Source: an uncultured Clostridia bacterium (lineage in GTDB: Bacteria; Bacillota; Clostridia; Christensenellales; UBA1242). Taken from it: a stretch of 38,825 nucleotides of DNA. The stretch's first letter is position 1. The number at the start of each line of letters is the position of its first letter. The notes below the pieces were generated by a model. That model ran no database searches. It saw nothing but the letters and a program-made list of their open reading frames with translations, and was not told the origin of the DNA. Shown here piece by piece: positions 37,001-38,825 of this stretch. Where the stretch lies: contig CANBBP010000001.1 of the NCBI GenBank assembly GCA_947366895.1, positions 347,117 to 385,941 on the forward strand, in the 5' to 3' direction. The position numbers and the translations under genes were made by a program.

Positions 37001-38825
37001 TTGATAAGAAATTCCTCCGCCTTTACCAGATATAATAGAATCTGATGATGACCTCCATGATAGTGCTCTATTATTATATATTTCACCCCCTGTTATTGAA
37101 CCACCACAATATATTACTAATCCTCCGCCTTCACCATTTGATCCTGAGCCATCAGAAAGTAAATATCCTGCTTCATTATCATGAATAGTTCCACCACTCA
37201 TATTAAAAGAACCTAACTGAGGATTTACACCATTCATAACACCAGTAACATATACACCACCTCCGGCCCAAGTTCCTGTATTAGAATAAATATTACAATT
37301 TTTAATGGTTAACAATCCAGACACAGAACATACACCACCTCCAGCACGAGCTTCATTTTGAGTTATAACAATGCTTCCTTCAAGAGTAGCATTAGCATTA
37401 TGAAAATATATTCCGCCTCCACTAACATAAGTTTTATTATGAGACAACGTACCACTAGATAAAATCCAGTTACCACCTTCACAATAAATACCACCACCAT
37501 AGCCCCAGTCTGCAAGATTATATTTAATATTGTTTATAACGTTAGCAGGGAATGTATATGTTCCACTTCGTCCCTCATAACATATTCCTGCTCCATGACC
37601 TGAAAAATTTACATAATCATAATTATTACTACTATTATATTTTTTATAAAAGTCATCAAGTACGTAATTATTCCAAAGATGACCATTTCCACCATTGTTA
37701 TAGTTTCCTTCACTACTTACATAAATACCTCCGCCACTGCCACCAATAACAACATTAGACATATAATTATTTAGCATATATAATGCTCGAGATAATTTTG
37801 TACCTGAAGAATTATGAGAAAGAATACTTTGAGTTGTTCCACCAATATATCCTGCATTATGATTTAGGGTTCCTTTATTTATGTAAAATCCTCCACCATA
37901 AGCATCTCCTTCGTAATCCCAATGAACTAAGTTACTATGAACTTTAGCTTCAACCGAAGTCATGTCAAAAGTTCCACCATTTATATAAACTCCGCCTCCT
38001 AAATGTCCACCGTTTTTATAAATTGTTCCACCAGACATTACAAATCTACCATCATTTAAATATACCCCACCACCTTGTATTGAATTGTCATAATATGCCT
38101 TTGTCATTGAATTATTTGTAATGCTACCGTTACTCATATTAAATGTTCCACCATCAACATATACGCCATTACCAAAATCGGCTTCACCACCTGATATAGT
38201 ACCTCCTGTCATGTTGATTGTTCCATTTTTAAGATATATATTACCACCATAAGTAGCCACTCCATATAAGATGCTAGTATCATTATTAATACTAGATATA
38301 TTCATAGTTCCATTAGCTAAATATATAATTCCACCATGTTCCGCTTTTTTATCTCCACCAAGACCACTTCCATAAAAAGTAGATTTATTAATATTTATTA
38401 CCGATTGTGCATTAGTTACATACATTACTCCACCATTTGCAGTTGTAGAATTATTATTAGTATAAATATAATTTATATCTATTGTAACAGCACCCTCTGA
38501 TGCGTTAATAACCGCACCATTTGCAGAAGTTGAGTTATGCACAAATCGGACTTTTTCTCCAAATATTAAGTTTCCTGAATTTGCTTTTATAATTGAACCT
38601 ATTGCACTAACAATTTCTGTTCCTTCATTTGTTGATGTTTCTCCTAAAAAGCCACTTATTTCTAATATATTTTTAGTGCCTGAAAACTCTACTGTAGAGT
38701 TTTCAATTAAGAACATATTTGATAAAAACATTGAAGCACGAGAAATAGTTTTTGCTGTTGAATCCTCTGGATCCTGACTACCGGCAGATAAAAATATTTT
38801 TGTTCTTTTGTTCCTTATCTCTACT
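34016..38825 (-). CDS. Giant GGGIY-repeat beta-helix surface protein, 5' end beyond the window
   Basis: Open on the minus strand from the right edge to TAA at 34016, at least 1602 residues. The frame stays open past the ATG at 38731 (IRNKRTKIFLSAGSQDPEDS upstream), so that ATG is probably internal and the true start lies outside. The protein is made of roughly forty irregular repeats of 20-40 residues built around (A/G)GG(A/G)(I/V/M/L)Y, an N/G turn, a short beta strand, then NTAT or NNxA. This matches right-handed beta-helices such as pectate-lyase-like surface proteins and polymorphic membrane protein repeats. The C-terminus (ICPSGFIIVNSNYPSSS, then YPLYGYKWGTVRY) has no LPXTG, membrane helix or known anchor, so attachment must be N-terminal or non-covalent, or the protein is released. 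Adhesion or glycan binding is likely. Confidence 0.9.
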   Translation of the reverse strand, partial: VEIRNKRTKIFLSAGSQDPEDSTAKTISRASMFLSNMFLIENSTVEFSGTKNILEISGFLGETSTNEGTEIVSAIGSIIKANSGNLIFGEKVRFVHNSTSANGAVINASEGAVTIDINYIYTNNNSTTANGGVMYVTNAQSVININKSTFYGSGLGGDKKAEHGGIIYLANGTMNISSINNDTSILYGVATYGGNIYLKNGTINMTGGTISGGEADFGNGVYVDGGTFNMSNGSITNNSMTKAYYDNSIQGGGVYLNDGRFVMSGGTIYKNGGHLGGGVYINGGTFDMTSVEAKVHSNLVHWDYEGDAYGGGFYINKGTLNHNAGYIGGTTQSILSHNSSGTKLSRALYMLNNYMSNVVIGGSGGGIYVSSEGNYNNGGNGHLWNNYVLDDFYKKYNSSNNYDYVNFSGHGAGICYEGRSGTYTFPANVINNIKYNLADWGYGGGIYCEGGNWILSSGTLSHNKTYVSGGGIYFHNANATLEGSIVITQNEARAGGGVCSVSGLLTIKNCNIYSNTGTWAGGGVYVTGVMNGVNPQLGSFNMSGGTIHDNEAGYLLSDGSGSNGEGGGLVIYCGGSITGGEIYNNRALSWRSSSDSIISGKGGGISYQVSKSLSGSDENKFVISGGKIYNNQAEGPKGCGGGIYSRYASCKIGITGGEITNNTAASGGGIYIINMKSYKDHFASYFGITGGKFIGNRATGTSDSNTFPDEITGCGGAIYVGNCIFSFGEFEGKTGTPIIGATRTSTATSSSYSNYARYGGGICMNTVIAYMKYGSIEGNYATKNGGGLCQFGDGRWIDSYESIGSPNSSIEYIFMEMTDNFNIKYNRAGANGGGMFSAFETNFKGTISYNAAVNGGGIYNIYGYNYTNASINNNTATNGGGVYSEATISIKSKANITNNTATNGGGVYCLGNTSTLFLCGGNITNNIANTSTGYGGGVYVAKSTEVRGATTEDAYTTTIVKENKAAYGGGMAVFGSMFAIEKDGLGTIARYQIRDNTATYKGGGIYINQSSDQYQHSYIAAGDVWYNKVTNATSVNYGGGGIYIEDVIHLHIEADDQPEITGNTAGYGGGIYMAKGTLSMNGAIRNNKATQYGGGIYVKGGTINIQRVNSLYGSSEYSGFIQGNSAGYGGAMYIAGGSVRAYAYISKNTATTAGGGMYVNGGSFTLYNNKSCIYENIAEKGSGGGIYLYSGTVSLQGGDAQYNEASYNSNSCGGFVYWYGGTLSITNFGSLYSGIAYSGGIAYKGGGIYFGVNNTQTLNLIGTGNIYISGKATQYGGGIYVGAKGTLKVDNSNAKIQDSSVVNTGAHSYGGGIYSLGTVNLIKGEIANCSSSEKSYNSQTVFGHGGGIAVSGGTTTIERNFLITGGAARYYGQGGGIYVNSSGKVILRGTVSDCWAGYGAGVYVANANGFTLESNGVIGRMATTSVLNQSDLMDYSNVAVIGGGLYIGKSASVNLGNGYIRGNSSLNGAAGIYVASGGKINLSGYVYVDYNANYGGSPGAGIYFYAGSSTNKMLSMGGFMYVRYNGYIQQQCNYEGSANTNNISLSAAYIYTTRSWSSDIGPWDSNKSVHICPSGFIIVNSNYPSSSQNYPLYGYKWGTVRY

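Noticed and set aside
1..38825. CRISPR array, transposase or rRNA
   Set aside because: No regularly spaced direct repeats with spacers, no transposase motifs or terminal inverted repeats, and no rRNA-like sequence was found. The only repeat-rich region is protein-coding.

Overview
The window is AT-rich, densely coded Firmicutes-type DNA. It shows AGGAGG-class ribosome binding sites, sigma-A promoters with 17-bp spacers, many U-tailed intrinsic terminators, a YjzC-like small protein, DUF1846, DUF1015, a heterodimeric ABC exporter and a lysine riboswitch. I read it as an uncultured low-GC gut or host-associated Clostridia/Bacilli-type bacterium; the exact lineage cannot be fixed from the sequence alone. 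Both window ends cut genes: an AstE/AspA-family hydrolase at the left and a beta-helix surface protein at the right.

Layout. 1-2291 (minus) is a compact lysine-sensing operon: promoter, L-box aptamer, terminator/antiterminator, an ATP-grasp ligase, then a zinc-dependent aspartoacylase/desuccinylase-family enzyme. 2501-10599 (minus) carries a 2133-residue membrane-anchored surface protein with a long cytoplasmic coiled-coil tail, and a membrane-anchored DUF4874/DUF4832 TIM-barrel-like protein. 10600-13052 is a decay zone next to a tRNA-Ser gene: AT-rich debris, one small ORF, a broken short-chain dehydrogenase and the last ~70 residues of a tyrosine recombinase. It looks like the scar of an integrated element. 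13261-16278 holds small genes: a free-standing FakA-middle-domain-like protein, two proteins I do not recognise, a SHOCT-type membrane protein and a YjzC-like protein.

16422-19545 (plus) has a P-loop kinase-like protein, a DUF1846 protein and a TVP38/TMEM64 membrane protein. galE follows on the minus strand. 20872-24893 (plus) is a heterodimeric ABC multidrug-type exporter with a 220-nt leader containing an attenuator-like hairpin. 24946-31980 (minus) is housekeeping: tex, DUF1015, a CNNM/CBS/CorC protein, then after a terminator dut and a phosphohexomutase. 32236-33890 (plus) is a probable envelope-stress pair: a single-pass membrane protein and an SPFH protein with two zinc ribbons. 34016-38825 (minus) is a giant GGGIY-repeat beta-helix protein.

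The best candidate for something undescribed is the left-end operon. A complete lysine riboswitch controls an ATP-grasp ligase plus an amide hydrolase, neither of which is a standard lysine biosynthesis or transport gene. This suggests a lysine-responsive ligation/deacylation pathway. The second candidate is the surface protein whose large intracellular coiled-coil tail could carry a signal across the membrane.
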